Shown one piece after another: positions 26,046 to 34,110 of a DNA stretch of 64,000 nucleotides. The notes beneath the pieces were generated by a model. That model did no database searches and was not told the origin of the DNA. It was given only the letters and a program-made list of their open reading frames with translations. The stretch lies in NCBI GenBank assembly GCA_039725955.1, contig CP091034.1:3596001-3660000 (forward strand). The letters run 5' to 3'. Each line of letters starts with the position of its first letter. The stretch's first letter is position 1. Both the position numbers and the translations under genes were made by a program. The stretch comes from Sinorhizobium sp. B11 (lineage in GTDB: Bacteria; Pseudomonadota; Alphaproteobacteria; Rhizobiales; Rhizobiaceae).

Positions 26046-27253
26046 GGCGTGACCTCCCTCAATCTCCGCGCCGCCCGTCGCTGCCGGCGGATGCGGAACA
26101 CTTCAAGCCGCAGCGCCGTCACGATTGCCAGCGTCAGGACGAATATGCCGAGCACCATCAGCGGCTTCAGCGACAAGTCGACGGGCGTGCCACGGATCGT
26201 CTGATCGATCCTCGCCATCAGATACCAGGTGCCGGGAATGAGTTCGCCCCACCAATAGGAAAAGCCGTTCATTGCCAGACGTGGAAAGCCGATGCCCATA
26301 TAGCCGAAGGACGGTGCGAAGATCAGCGTGCCGACGCTGATCGCGCTTGCAACCGGCCGCAGGAAGAGCGCCAGCAGCACGCCGATGAACTGGTTTGCGA
26401 GGATGAAGAGCAGTCCGGCCACGACGAGGATCCAGCGCTCGCCCCGGAGCGGCATGTCGAGCAGGCCGAAGAGAATGGCGTCGGACAGGCCGAGAACCAC
26501 GAGGAAGATCAGCGTGTAGGGCAGTATCTTGCCGGCCATGGCCGGCCAGAGACCGCCGCCGAGCCGCCGCAGAATGACGAGACGGTGCATTGTTTCCGCA
26601 TCCATGCCGACCGTGTAGGCCATGGTGGTAACGATCACCACCTGCAGCAAGGCGGGCATCAACGCTGCCAGCAAAAAATGCGCGTAGTTGAGCGTCGGAT
26701 TGAAGAGCGGATTGACCTGCACGGGGATCGGAGAGAGATCGGCTTGCGCAATCTCAACCGGCTGGCCCTGTGCCGTGCGCAGCGCCAGGCGGATGCCCGC
26801 GGCCACTGTCGGCACGGCGGCACTGACGCCCCTGAGCGTAAGATTGCCGGTTGTCAGCGTCTGCGTATTGTAAAAGAACACCACCTCTGGACGCCGGCCT
26901 GCAAAAACATCGCGCTCCAGATTGAGTGGCAGCATCAGCAGTCCGTGAACCTTGCCGGACAGGATGAGCGCACGGCCTTCCGTGAGATCGCTGACATTGA
27001 CGGCGACAGCGGTATCAGGCGTCGCGTCGACGGCACGGATGATCGTTCTCGAAAGATCGCTGCCGTCAAGGTCGAGCACGGCGATCGGCAGCCGTGTCGC
27101 CAGCCCCGCGCTGAAAACGATGGCAAGCACGCCCATCAGCAGCAACGGGAGCAGCGTCGTCAGGAAAAGCAGAAACGGCCGGCGATAGAACCAGTAGAAC
27201 TCCCGCCGGAACACCAGGAGGAAGCCGGGGCGAAGCCCGCCGGGCGGCTTCAT
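26042..27253 (-). CDS. ABC-2 type membrane permease
   Basis: 403 aa, paralogous in layout to the next gene: N-terminal helix, periplasmic domain starting LPIAVLDLDGSDLSRTIIRA, then a membrane block. The two permeases probably pair. It starts 1 bp after the HlyD stop. Confidence 0.85.
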   Translation of the reverse strand: MKPPGGLRPGFLLVFRREFYWFYRRPFLLFLTTLLPLLLMGVLAIVFSAGLATRLPIAVLDLDGSDLSRTIIRAVDATPDTAVAVNVSDLTEGRALILSGKVHGLLMLPLNLERDVFAGRRPEVVFFYNTQTLTTGNLTLRGVSAAVPTVAAGIRLALRTAQGQPVEIAQADLSPIPVQVNPLFNPTLNYAHFLLAALMPALLQVVIVTTMAYTVGMDAETMHRLVILRRLGGGLWPAMAGKILPYTLIFLVVLGLSDAILFGLLDMPLRGERWILVVAGLLFILANQFIGVLLALFLRPVASAISVGTLIFAPSFGYMGIGFPRLAMNGFSYWWGELIPGTWYLMARIDQTIRGTPVDLSLKPLMVLGIFVLTLAIVTALRLEVFRIRRQRRAARRLREVTP

Positions 27254-27254
27254 C

Positions 27255-28241
27255 TCAACGCCCCGCCGGCGGCCAGGAAGCGATGACGCTCATGCCCGGC
27301 CGCAGCCCTTCGAGGGGATTGGCCGGAACGGCGCGCACCTCGAAGGTGCGCAGGTCGAAATCCCCGGTCGCGCGTGTCGCACGCCATGTCGCATATTGCC
27401 CCTGCGCGTTGATCATCGTTACCTTGACCGGAACCGAGCCGCCGCCGAGCGCCGGAACGGTGACATCGAAGCCATCCCCCACCTTGAGGCCCTTCAGCAG
27501 GTCCTCGCGAAGATTGAATGTGAACCAGGGGTTCTGCAGGTCGATGATCGAAAACAGGGGCGAACCGGCACTGAAATTTTCGCCGAGCTCGGCGACGCGC
27601 GTCGTCACCTGGCCTGATATCGGCGCATGGATGACCAGTTCCGAAACATCGACCTGCCGCTGATTGAGGGACGCGCGCGCTTGCTCCACCTGAGCGGCGG
27701 CAAGCGCTTTCTCTTCCTTGCTGGAACCGGCTATCGCAAGCCGTGCATTGGCGGCTGCAGATTCCTGCTTGCGGATCGCGGCTTCCAGATTGCGGGCAGC
27801 CTGCTCAACCTGCGCCTGCGTGGAGGCGCCCGTCGTGATCAACCGGGCCTGACGAGCAGACTCTTCCTGATAAAGCGTGACATCGGCACTTGCCGCTGCA
27901 AGCTCGGCATTGGCCGCATCGATGGTTTCGGGGCGCGTGCTGTTGACGCGGGTGAGATCAGCCTCTGAAACGCCGACTGCCGCTTCGGCCAAATGCAGCG
28001 TCGCCGTTAATTGCGGGCTTTCCAGCTCGGCGATAACGGTGCCCTTTTCGACATTGTCGCCGACGTCGGCATTGAGCTTGAGAATGCGGCCGGCAACCCG
28101 CGGGCTGATATCGACGCGGTTGGCGGATACCTCGCCCTGTACCACCAGCGGCGGCGGTCGCGTCGCAAACCACAAGAGAACACCAAGAACGACAAGGGCT
28201 ATAATCCCCACGACTGCCCGAACCATTCCTGCTGCCTTCAT
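27255..28241 (-). CDS. HlyD/EmrA-family membrane fusion protein
   Basis: 328 aa with one N-terminal transmembrane anchor (IIALVVLGVLLWFA). A split lipoyl/barrel-sandwich domain flanks a coiled coil (about residues 95-195), followed by a beta-barrel (TTRVAELGENFSAGSPLFSI). Such adaptors bridge inner-membrane permeases to the periplasm or outer membrane. GAGGG precedes the ATG. It is the first gene of the export operon. Confidence 0.9.
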   Translation of the reverse strand: MKAAGMVRAVVGIIALVVLGVLLWFATRPPPLVVQGEVSANRVDISPRVAGRILKLNADVGDNVEKGTVIAELESPQLTATLHLAEAAVGVSEADLTRVNSTRPETIDAANAELAAASADVTLYQEESARQARLITTGASTQAQVEQAARNLEAAIRKQESAAANARLAIAGSSKEEKALAAAQVEQARASLNQRQVDVSELVIHAPISGQVTTRVAELGENFSAGSPLFSIIDLQNPWFTFNLREDLLKGLKVGDGFDVTVPALGGGSVPVKVTMINAQGQYATWRATRATGDFDLRTFEVRAVPANPLEGLRPGMSVIASWPPAGR

Positions 28242-28489
28242 CGGTACCCTCGTTCAGATGGAGTGTTCCGGCTGACTGTGTCTCAGGATTATTCCGCTGG
28301 CAATATGACAAGCATGCAGCGGCGCCTCCGCACGCCATAAAGTCTTGATCGTGTCCGGGGAACTTCATCGGTTCCGCTTGCCACCTATTGCGATTGTGGA
28401 AGTCGTCCGGAAAGGTTTCAAAACCGTTCGCCCGAGCAAACCGACCTGCCGCTTTGTATGACCGGACCAAAACCTAAGTATAGTTATGT

Positions 28490-28673
28490 CTCAGGGCTCT
28501 TGGATCTAACTTCTACTCGTAGCTCGGAACCGACCTGACCATTCACGGTTCCAAGCTAACCCGGTGGCACCGCCCCTTGCCACCTCCAGGGCAGGCGTCC
28601 CCCTCCGCCGAAGCCCCGCGGATACTCCCATCCGCCATAGACCGTCCCGCCGCCCGGGACGGTCTTTCTTTTT
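28490..28673 (+). ncRNA. Candidate trans-acting small RNA with C-rich (anti-Shine-Dalgarno) hairpin loops
   Basis: The 559-bp gap between the HlyD gene and the kinase holds no convincing gene; 28242-28489 shows nothing distinctive. From 28521 there are consecutive stem-loops: 28521-28557 (12 bp, one mismatch), 28563-28584 (GGTGGCA/TGCCACC), 28589-28616 (loop TCCCCCTC), 28618-28635 (GCGGAT/ATCCGC, loop ACTCCC), then a strong intrinsic terminator. Exposed CUCCC-type loops are a known trait of several alphaproteobacterial sRNAs that mask ribosome binding sites. The 5' end is uncertain: TATAGT at 28479-28484 suggests about 28490, whereas GGAAC-N16-GGTT (28526-28550), resembling an EcfG stress-sigma promoter, would start it near 28557 (about 117 nt). 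Confidence 0.55.
28640..28673 (+). terminator. Intrinsic terminator of the candidate sRNA
   Basis: GACCGTCCCG and CGGGACGGTC form a perfect 10-bp stem with a 5-nt loop followed by TTTCTTTTT. Only the plus strand has the T tract. No protein-coding gene on this strand ends here, which points to an RNA gene upstream. Confidence 0.85.
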
Positions 28674-28800
28674 GACACGCGCAGACAATTTGGCCCATGC
28701 TTCCAACACTTTGGTATAGTTTTGCGCCGATAAACACGTCATTAAGGTAACCGCGCACTAGACGGTATGGATAGTAGACCGAAACCAACGGCGAGCGGGT

Positions 28801-30390
28801 ATGGTATCATCAATTACGTTGAAACTGATCAACCGGCGGGGAACAGTCTCGCATGAGATCGCGCTCGGCCTGATCGCACTGGCGCTGGCTGTCGCCGTGT
28901 TCTATGTCGATGCCTTCACCGAGATCGAAAGCGCCATCGCCGTTCTCTATGTTATCGTGCTGCTGCTAGCGGCCGAAATTCTGACGAGGATCGGCACCAC
29001 CCTCCTTGCAATTGTCTCCATCATCCTTACGCTTTTCGCCTATTTCTATTCACATGGCTTTGAGGAGAATGTCCCCGCCCAACTACGGTTGGCTGTTTCC
29101 CTCGCCGCCATTACAATTACCTGTGCCCTAATCCTCAGAAACGAAACCGCGCGCGTCGGCCTCATCGAAGCCAACTTGCATCTTCGTGACAGCGAAACCC
29201 GCTATCGCTACATCTTCGAGCACAGCCGTATTGCACTCTGGGAGCGCGATTATTCTGCAGTGCGATCCTTCCTGATGTCTTTGAAGGCGGAAGGTGTGAG
29301 CGATCTCAAAGACTATTATCGAACAAATCCAGGCGTCATCGTTGCCTGCACAGGCCTTATTCGCACCATCGCCGCAAACGACGCGGCAATGGAGCTGCTT
29401 GGCCATATGACCGACGGCCTGCACTCGCGCACGATGCGCCGCTACATCGCGCCCGATGACGATACCTTTTTGGACCTGATGGATGCGATCTTCTGTGGCG
29501 AACGTCATTTCGAGGGCAAGGGCAATCTGATCACGGAGAATGGCGAAAGCAGGCTTGTCATCATGAGCATGAGTTTTCCGGAAGATCCCTCCGCCTTCAA
29601 TCGCGTGGTGGTGGGCATGGTGGATATCACCCAGCGGGAAATGATGCAGAAGGCCCTTCGCGAGGCTCAGGATGAGCTTGCCCGCGCTTCACGCGCCGCG
29701 ACCGTCGGCACACTGTCCGCCTCGCTCGCTCACGAGCTTAATCAGCCGCTTGGCGCCATCGTCGTCAACGCCCAGACGCTGCTCAGATGGCTGAACCGCG
29801 AGCCGCCGGATCTCGCCGCCGTGCGCCGTTCGGCCGAGCGCATCATTCGCGACAGTCAACGCGCGAGCGAAATCATCCACAATACCCGCTCCATGCTGAC
29901 GCAGGGCGATCGCACGCCCGAACAGGTCGACCTCGAGACGCTGATCGAGGAAACACGCGCCCTGATGGAGCACGACTTCCAGCGCGACATGGTCGAGTTC
30001 GATGTGAGCCCAGCCGAAACGCCGCTCGCGGTGAAGGCGATCCGCATCGAACTGCAGCAGGTCCTCATCAACCTCGTCACCAATGCAGTCCAGGCCATGC
30101 GAGAAACGGCAATCGACCGGCGCAAGATTCTGGTCTCGCTCGGCAGGAAGGATGATATATTCGTCAGCCTCTCCGTCAGGGATTTCGGCCCCGGCATCAG
30201 CGAGGAGGCCATGGCGAAGCTCTTCACACCCTTCTTCACGACCAAGCCCTCTGGAATGGGCATGGGGCTCTCCATCTGCCGCAGTACGCTGGAAGCAAGA
30301 GGCGGCCAGTTGATTGCCGGCAATCATCCTGAAGGGGGCGCCATCTTCGAAATGATCATACCGATTGAGGACGACCATGACCAACACTAG
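28801..30390 (+). CDS. Membrane-anchored PAS-domain sensor histidine kinase (FixL-like architecture)
   Basis: 529 aa. About four N-terminal membrane helices (residues 20-110) precede a PAS-like region (about 125-275), a HisKA domain with the phospho-acceptor His311 in ASLAHELNQPLG, and an HATPase domain (NLVTNAVQAM, RDFGPGISEEA, FTTKPSGMGMGLSI). Its stop overlaps the response-regulator start, so they form a cognate pair. No haem-binding FixL signature could be confirmed; the signal is unknown. Confidence 0.88.
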   Translation: MVSSITLKLINRRGTVSHEIALGLIALALAVAVFYVDAFTEIESAIAVLYVIVLLLAAEILTRIGTTLLAIVSIILTLFAYFYSHGFEENVPAQLRLAVSLAAITITCALILRNETARVGLIEANLHLRDSETRYRYIFEHSRIALWERDYSAVRSFLMSLKAEGVSDLKDYYRTNPGVIVACTGLIRTIAANDAAMELLGHMTDGLHSRTMRRYIAPDDDTFLDLMDAIFCGERHFEGKGNLITENGESRLVIMSMSFPEDPSAFNRVVVGMVDITQREMMQKALREAQDELARASRAATVGTLSASLAHELNQPLGAIVVNAQTLLRWLNREPPDLAAVRRSAERIIRDSQRASEIIHNTRSMLTQGDRTPEQVDLETLIEETRALMEHDFQRDMVEFDVSPAETPLAVKAIRIELQQVLINLVTNAVQAMRETAIDRRKILVSLGRKDDIFVSLSVRDFGPGISEEAMAKLFTPFFTTKPSGMGMGLSICRSTLEARGGQLIAGNHPEGGAIFEMIIPIEDDHDQH

Positions 30391-31024
30391 CGCCGCATCG
30401 AAGGCAACCTCTCAATCGGCATCGCCGATTGTCTATGTCGTCGATGATGACGAATCCATTCGCGAGTCGCTTGTCGACCTCTTCCGGTCGATCCAGATGG
30501 ATGCCGTCTCCTTCGCGACGACGACCGCCTTCCTCGATACCGCCGACCTGCGCCGGCCGGGCTGCATTCTCCTCGACATACGCCTCCCAGGTCTCAGCGG
30601 ACTGGATTTCCAGCTTCATCTGGAGCGGATCGGCAGCAGGATGCCGATCGTCTTCATGACCGGCTTCGGCGATATTCCGATGAGCGTGCGCGCCATGAAG
30701 GCCGGTGCTGTCGACTTCCTCACCAAGCCCTTCCGAGACCAGGATATTCTCGATGCGGTCGGCATCGCGATCGAGAAGGATATGGGCCGCCGGCGGGAAA
30801 TGGCGGCAAGCGATGCGGTCGCCTCACTTGTCGATACGCTGACACCCCGCGAGCGGGAAGTCATGGCCGCCGTCGTCAAGGGTCTGATGAACAAGCAGAT
30901 CGCCTACGATCTCGGCATCAGCGAGATTACAGTGAAGCTCCATCGCGGCAACGTCATGCGCAAGATGCAGGTTCGATCGGTGGCCGATCTGGTGCGCAAG
31001 GCCGAAATGCTGGAAGGCAGATAG
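30377..31024 (+). CDS. FixJ-family response regulator (REC + LuxR-type HTH)
   Basis: 215 aa from ATG at 30377 (GAGG upstream), overlapping the kinase stop. The receiver domain has acidic DDD at 23-25, phospho-acceptor D67 in LLDIRLPG, the Thr in FMTGFGD and Lys in LTKPF. The C-terminal HTH begins LTPREREVM and includes NKQIAYDLGISEITVKLHRG. It is the likely output of the upstream kinase. Confidence 0.92.
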   Translation: MTNTSAASKATSQSASPIVYVVDDDESIRESLVDLFRSIQMDAVSFATTTAFLDTADLRRPGCILLDIRLPGLSGLDFQLHLERIGSRMPIVFMTGFGDIPMSVRAMKAGAVDFLTKPFRDQDILDAVGIAIEKDMGRRREMAASDAVASLVDTLTPREREVMAAVVKGLMNKQIAYDLGISEITVKLHRGNVMRKMQVRSVADLVRKAEMLEGR

Positions 31025-31116
31025 CGGAACCTAGACCCTTGTATGGTACCGCGACACGGCCTCGATCTCTTAATATAGCCTAACGTAATGTAAGAATAAG
31101 CAAGGCTAGCAATCTC

Positions 31117-31485
31117 GTGTCACATACATCCACAATCGCTGTCGTTGATGACGACCAGGCTATCCGGGAGGCGCTTGACGATCTGATCCAGTCCTGCGGC
31201 TACCAGAGCAAGCTTTTCTGCTCGGCGGAAGAGTTTCTGGCCTTTAATGACAGGGCGGCCATCGACTGCATGCTGGTCGACGTCAAGATGCCCGGACTGA
31301 GCGGGATCGAACTGCAGGCAATCCTCAACGGCGAACCTGAAAAGCCGCCGATGATCTTCATGACATCCTACCGCGACGAAAGAACCCGCACAGCCGCCAT
31401 GGAAGGCGGTGCGCTGGCCTTTCTGGGCAAGCCGGTCGAATTCGATTCTCTCATCAACTATCTTGAAATGGCTTTGAAGCCGTAA
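31117..31485 (+). CDS. Single-domain response regulator
   Basis: 122 aa, GTG start. It is a receiver domain only, with D55 as phospho-acceptor (MLVDVKMPG), FMTSYRD and the conserved Lys in LGKPVEF, and no output domain. It follows the FixJ-like gene by about 90 bp and may compete for phosphate from the same kinase or connect it to another partner. Confidence 0.88.
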   Translation: MSHTSTIAVVDDDQAIREALDDLIQSCGYQSKLFCSAEEFLAFNDRAAIDCMLVDVKMPGLSGIELQAILNGEPEKPPMIFMTSYRDERTRTAAMEGGALAFLGKPVEFDSLINYLEMALKP

Positions 31486-31527
31486 GGCTCAGCAGGGGAG
31501 TATTGTTTCCGCCAAAAGATCAAATCA

Positions 31528-31549
31528 AATTATACACCTATGTATAATT
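31528..31549. promoter_or_regulatory. 22-bp inverted repeat overlapping a consensus -10 box
   Basis: AATTATACA and TGTATAATT are perfect 9-bp arms separated by CCTA. The right arm contains TATAAT (31543-31548), so a protein bound here would control a transcript starting near 31555, just ahead of the small gene. The adjacent LuxR solo or response regulators are possible binders, but none is demonstrated. Confidence 0.5.
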
Positions 31550-31625
31550 CAGGATGGAAGCAATAAAGACTATAGTTAACCTCGTTGGATCCGGTAAGGC
31601 GGACAGAAGAAACGAGGTGAACGCC

Positions 31626-31832
31626 ATGATAAAGCTCAAGCGCCCAATATTTATCAGCGTCGGAAGGAATATCCTCATGGATGTGATCTTTTCGAACATC
31701 GTGACCGGTGTGAATTACAAGTTCCACTGCGCGCTTCTGCGCCTGGAACCGGAAAACCCGATCTACGAATACCAGCCAGTCCGCATTGCCGCGTACCGTC
31801 GCCCGGAAGAAATCAACCGGACGCCTTTCTGA
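31626..31832 (+). CDS. Small conserved-looking hypothetical protein
   Basis: 68 aa. I do not recognise it. ATG at 31626 is preferred over 31554 because GAGGTG lies 6 nt before it and because the -10 box would place transcription start near 31555. The protein is basic with a hydrophobic central segment (ILMDVIFSNIVTGV) and a Tyr/Pro-rich tail. It lies between the response regulators and the LuxR gene, followed by a 9-bp hairpin. Confidence 0.5.
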   Translation: MIKLKRPIFISVGRNILMDVIFSNIVTGVNYKFHCALLRLEPENPIYEYQPVRIAAYRRPEEINRTPF

Positions 31833-31849
31833 TCCCCCTCCTCCTGGCG

Positions 31850-31876
31850 CTGACCGGCTCCCTCCCGGCCGGTCAG
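31850..31876 (+). other. Hairpin ahead of the LuxR gene
   Basis: CTGACCGGC and GCCGGTCAG form a 9-bp stem with loop TCCCTCCCG. No T run follows. It may partly terminate the small-gene transcript. Confidence 0.4.
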
Positions 31877-31898
31877 TGCATTTGCCGGCAGACGATCC

Positions 31899-32633
31899 AT
31901 GATCCTCAAGAATAGGGCAAAGTTCTCCTTACCAGGGGACGCAGCCAGCGCCACAGTCCATGCCGATCCCACGAGAAGTTTCTCCGCTGCCCTCCAGCAT
32001 GTCATGCAGGCACATGGCTTCCGCTTCTTTCTGGCTGCCAGCTTTCCGCAGGCTGACAAGCTCGGCTTTCGTACCAATATCATTGCCGGCAACTGGCCAC
32101 AGGAGCTGATCGACCGCTACGACGCTTCCGATCTCTTTTGGCGCAGCCAGCTGATCGAGGATCTGAAGAAGACCATCATGCCGATCTATTCCGGCACGGG
32201 CATGTTCGCCCAGCCCGGCAACGCAAGCAACTCGGAAAAACTCGCCCGCAACTTCGAGGATCTCGGCCTTCACAACACCATCAGCTTTACACTGCATGAC
32301 GCTATTCTCAGGCACTACGTCATCATGTTCTCTGGCCTGCGCAGCCCGCCCGACGAGCAGGAATGCGCGCGCATGGTCTTTGCCGTATTGAAGTCGCTGG
32401 ACAGCTTCAGCCTGGCGACCGAGCCGCCGCTCGCCGATTACGAGCGCCTGACCGTTCGCGAGATCGAATGCCTGCGCTGGTCAGCCTCCGGCAAGAGCAG
32501 CGAGGAGATCGCCATCATCCTTCATATTTCCGCCCATACGGTGAACGGTTACCTGAAGACGGCGATGCGCAAGCTCGATGCCGTCAACCGCATGCAGGCC
32601 GTCGTGAGAGCCTATCGTTTCCGTCTCATCTGA
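31899..32633 (+). CDS. LuxR-family regulator with autoinducer-binding-like domain (LuxR solo)
   Basis: 244 aa. The N-terminal domain shows the Trp/Tyr/Asp spacing of autoinducer-binding domains (NWPQELIDRYDASDLFWRS). The C-terminal HTH is typical: LTVREIECLRWSASGKSSEE, then HISAHTVNGYLKTAMRKL. No LuxI-type synthase is present in the window, so it would respond to self-made or foreign signals from elsewhere, or to another ligand. No strong ribosome binding site precedes the ATG; the start is tentative. Confidence 0.82.
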   Translation: MILKNRAKFSLPGDAASATVHADPTRSFSAALQHVMQAHGFRFFLAASFPQADKLGFRTNIIAGNWPQELIDRYDASDLFWRSQLIEDLKKTIMPIYSGTGMFAQPGNASNSEKLARNFEDLGLHNTISFTLHDAILRHYVIMFSGLRSPPDEQECARMVFAVLKSLDSFSLATEPPLADYERLTVREIECLRWSASGKSSEEIAIILHISAHTVNGYLKTAMRKLDAVNRMQAVVRAYRFRLI

Positions 32634-32795
32634 AGGCCTCCGGGCTCTAAGACGCTCCCTGGATTGAGGCCGCCTCAAGCAACACTGCGCGACCGCCGAC
32701 GAGATATCTGCCGCCGCATATCAGCGGAGATCGGCATCAGGGAAAGGGGCCAGATTCCGCCAAACCGGGTGTGAACCGCCTCAACCTGCGCATGC

Positions 32796-32813
32796 AAGGC
32801 AATTACTTGCCTT
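32796..32813. promoter_or_regulatory. Inverted repeat upstream of the GntR gene
   Basis: AAGGCAA and TTGCCTT are perfect 7-bp arms 4 nt apart, next to a TTATAG -10-like hexamer. It could be the operator for autoregulation of the GntR gene that starts at 32879. Confidence 0.4.
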
Positions 32814-32878
32814 ATAGTTTTCGTTGTCGACAGAGCATGCTAAGCTCTTGGTGGGAGGGACATTTCCTAGGAGTTCTC

Positions 32879-33631
32879 TTGTCCGCCGAATACACGTCAG
32901 CCGATATAGTCCACGCCGCGGGCGATCCGCGGTATACAGACTCGCGTCAGCGCGCCGAAGCGGTTGCCGCGCGTCTGGTCACTGAACAGCATGACAGGCC
33001 ATCACTCGTTTCCACTATCGCACGCGAAGTAGCAGCCGAGATCATCGAGGACATTCGCAAACCGGGCGATGACCTCAACTCCGTCGAGCTTGCGCGGCGC
33101 TACAAGACGAGCCGGACGCCGATCCGCGAAGCATTGATGCTTCTGGAAAAGGAAGGGCTCGTCGAAATCCCGCCGCGCCGTCGCCCGCGCGTTGCCAGCC
33201 TTTCGATCAAGGAAATTCGCGATATCTACCGCGTCCGCGCCAATCTCCTGGAACTGATCGCAGGCGATATTGCGCGAGACGTGTCGCTGGACGATATCCG
33301 CACCCTCCGGCCAATCATGCGGCTCATGGAAACCGCGAGCAAGGCCGGCGACGTGAACGCCTATTTCTGGGCAAATATCGACTTTCACGAACGCAACACC
33401 GAACTCGCAGGTAATCGCACGGTCAAGAAGATCGTCGATTCCCTGCTTTTGAGAACACTTCGCTTGCGCCGTATCAGTCTATCCCAGCCCGGCCGCCTGC
33501 AGAAATCCTACGAGGATCACGAACGACTGTGCCGTGCCTATGAGGATCGCGATCCGACACTCGCAGCTGCGCTCATCCGATCCAACCATGTCACCGGTCT
33601 TTCGGTGCTGGAGAACATCTTTTCACAGTAA
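32879..33631 (+). CDS. GntR-family regulator with FCD effector domain
   Basis: 250 aa from TTG at 32879, chosen because AGGAG lies 6 nt upstream and the longer ATG version would cover the promoter-like region. The winged HTH (LNSVELARRYKTSRTPIREA, LMLLEKEGLV) is followed by the all-helical FCD domain (FWANIDFHERNTELAG). It precedes an ACT-domain gene by 20 bp, probably as one unit. Confidence 0.85.
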   Translation: MSAEYTSADIVHAAGDPRYTDSRQRAEAVAARLVTEQHDRPSLVSTIAREVAAEIIEDIRKPGDDLNSVELARRYKTSRTPIREALMLLEKEGLVEIPPRRRPRVASLSIKEIRDIYRVRANLLELIAGDIARDVSLDDIRTLRPIMRLMETASKAGDVNAYFWANIDFHERNTELAGNRTVKKIVDSLLLRTLRLRRISLSQPGRLQKSYEDHERLCRAYEDRDPTLAAALIRSNHVTGLSVLENIFSQ

Positions 33632-33651
33632 GGGACATCAGGGAAAACGGC

Positions 33652-34062
33652 ATGACAGGCATTACCGACCTCTCAGTCCTTCTCGCGACGATGGAGCCGG
33701 AATTGGTGGCAGGCGAATTCGTCTATTGCGCCGTGCCGGCCTCGCGGCTGGAAGACTATCTCCATCTTCGCCCGCTTGCCCTGTTTCATGAAAAGGAAGG
33801 CCTGACACTCATCCTGCCGCAGGATAGGGCGACCGAGGCCGGCCTGCAGGCAAGCGCGCCGCTGCGGCAGATCACGCTGAAAGTGCATTCCTCACTTGAA
33901 GCCGTAGGCCTGACAGCCGCCTTCTCCCAGGCCTTGAAGGAGGTCGGCATCAGCGCCAACGTGGTCGCGGGCTATTACCACGACCACATTTTCGTGCCGG
34001 CCGGCGACGCCGATCGGGCCGTCGAAGCGCTGAGGCGGCTTTCGGCGGCGAGCCGGAGCTAA
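33652..34062 (+). CDS. ACT-domain protein (COG3602 type)
   Basis: 136 aa. It contains two ACT-like halves, the second ending GLTAAFSQALKEVGISANVV and YYHDHIFVPAGDADRAVEAL. These stand-alone proteins probably bind amino acids and act as sensors. It is cotranscribed with the GntR regulator; its partner is unknown. Confidence 0.8.
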   Translation: MTGITDLSVLLATMEPELVAGEFVYCAVPASRLEDYLHLRPLALFHEKEGLTLILPQDRATEAGLQASAPLRQITLKVHSSLEAVGLTAAFSQALKEVGISANVVAGYYHDHIFVPAGDADRAVEALRRLSAASRS

Positions 34063-34098
34063 GCAATTCCAGCAAAATCGGTTTAGCTGGAACTGCTT
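34061..34098. repeat. Rhizobial-type intergenic hairpin element / bidirectional terminator
   Basis: AAGCAATTCCAGC and GCTGGAACTGCTT pair over 13 bp with one mismatch around a 12-nt loop containing ATCGGTTT. It lies between convergent genes. The element at 40389-40428 has the same layout and loop core, so these look like copies of a dispersed hairpin family. Confidence 0.55.
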
Positions 34099-34110
34099 GC
34101 AAACAGAAAA

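Noticed and set aside
28506..28788. Two short minus-strand frames of about 80 codons
   Set aside because: They cover the stem-loops and terminator of the candidate sRNA, lack ribosome binding sites and resemble no protein.
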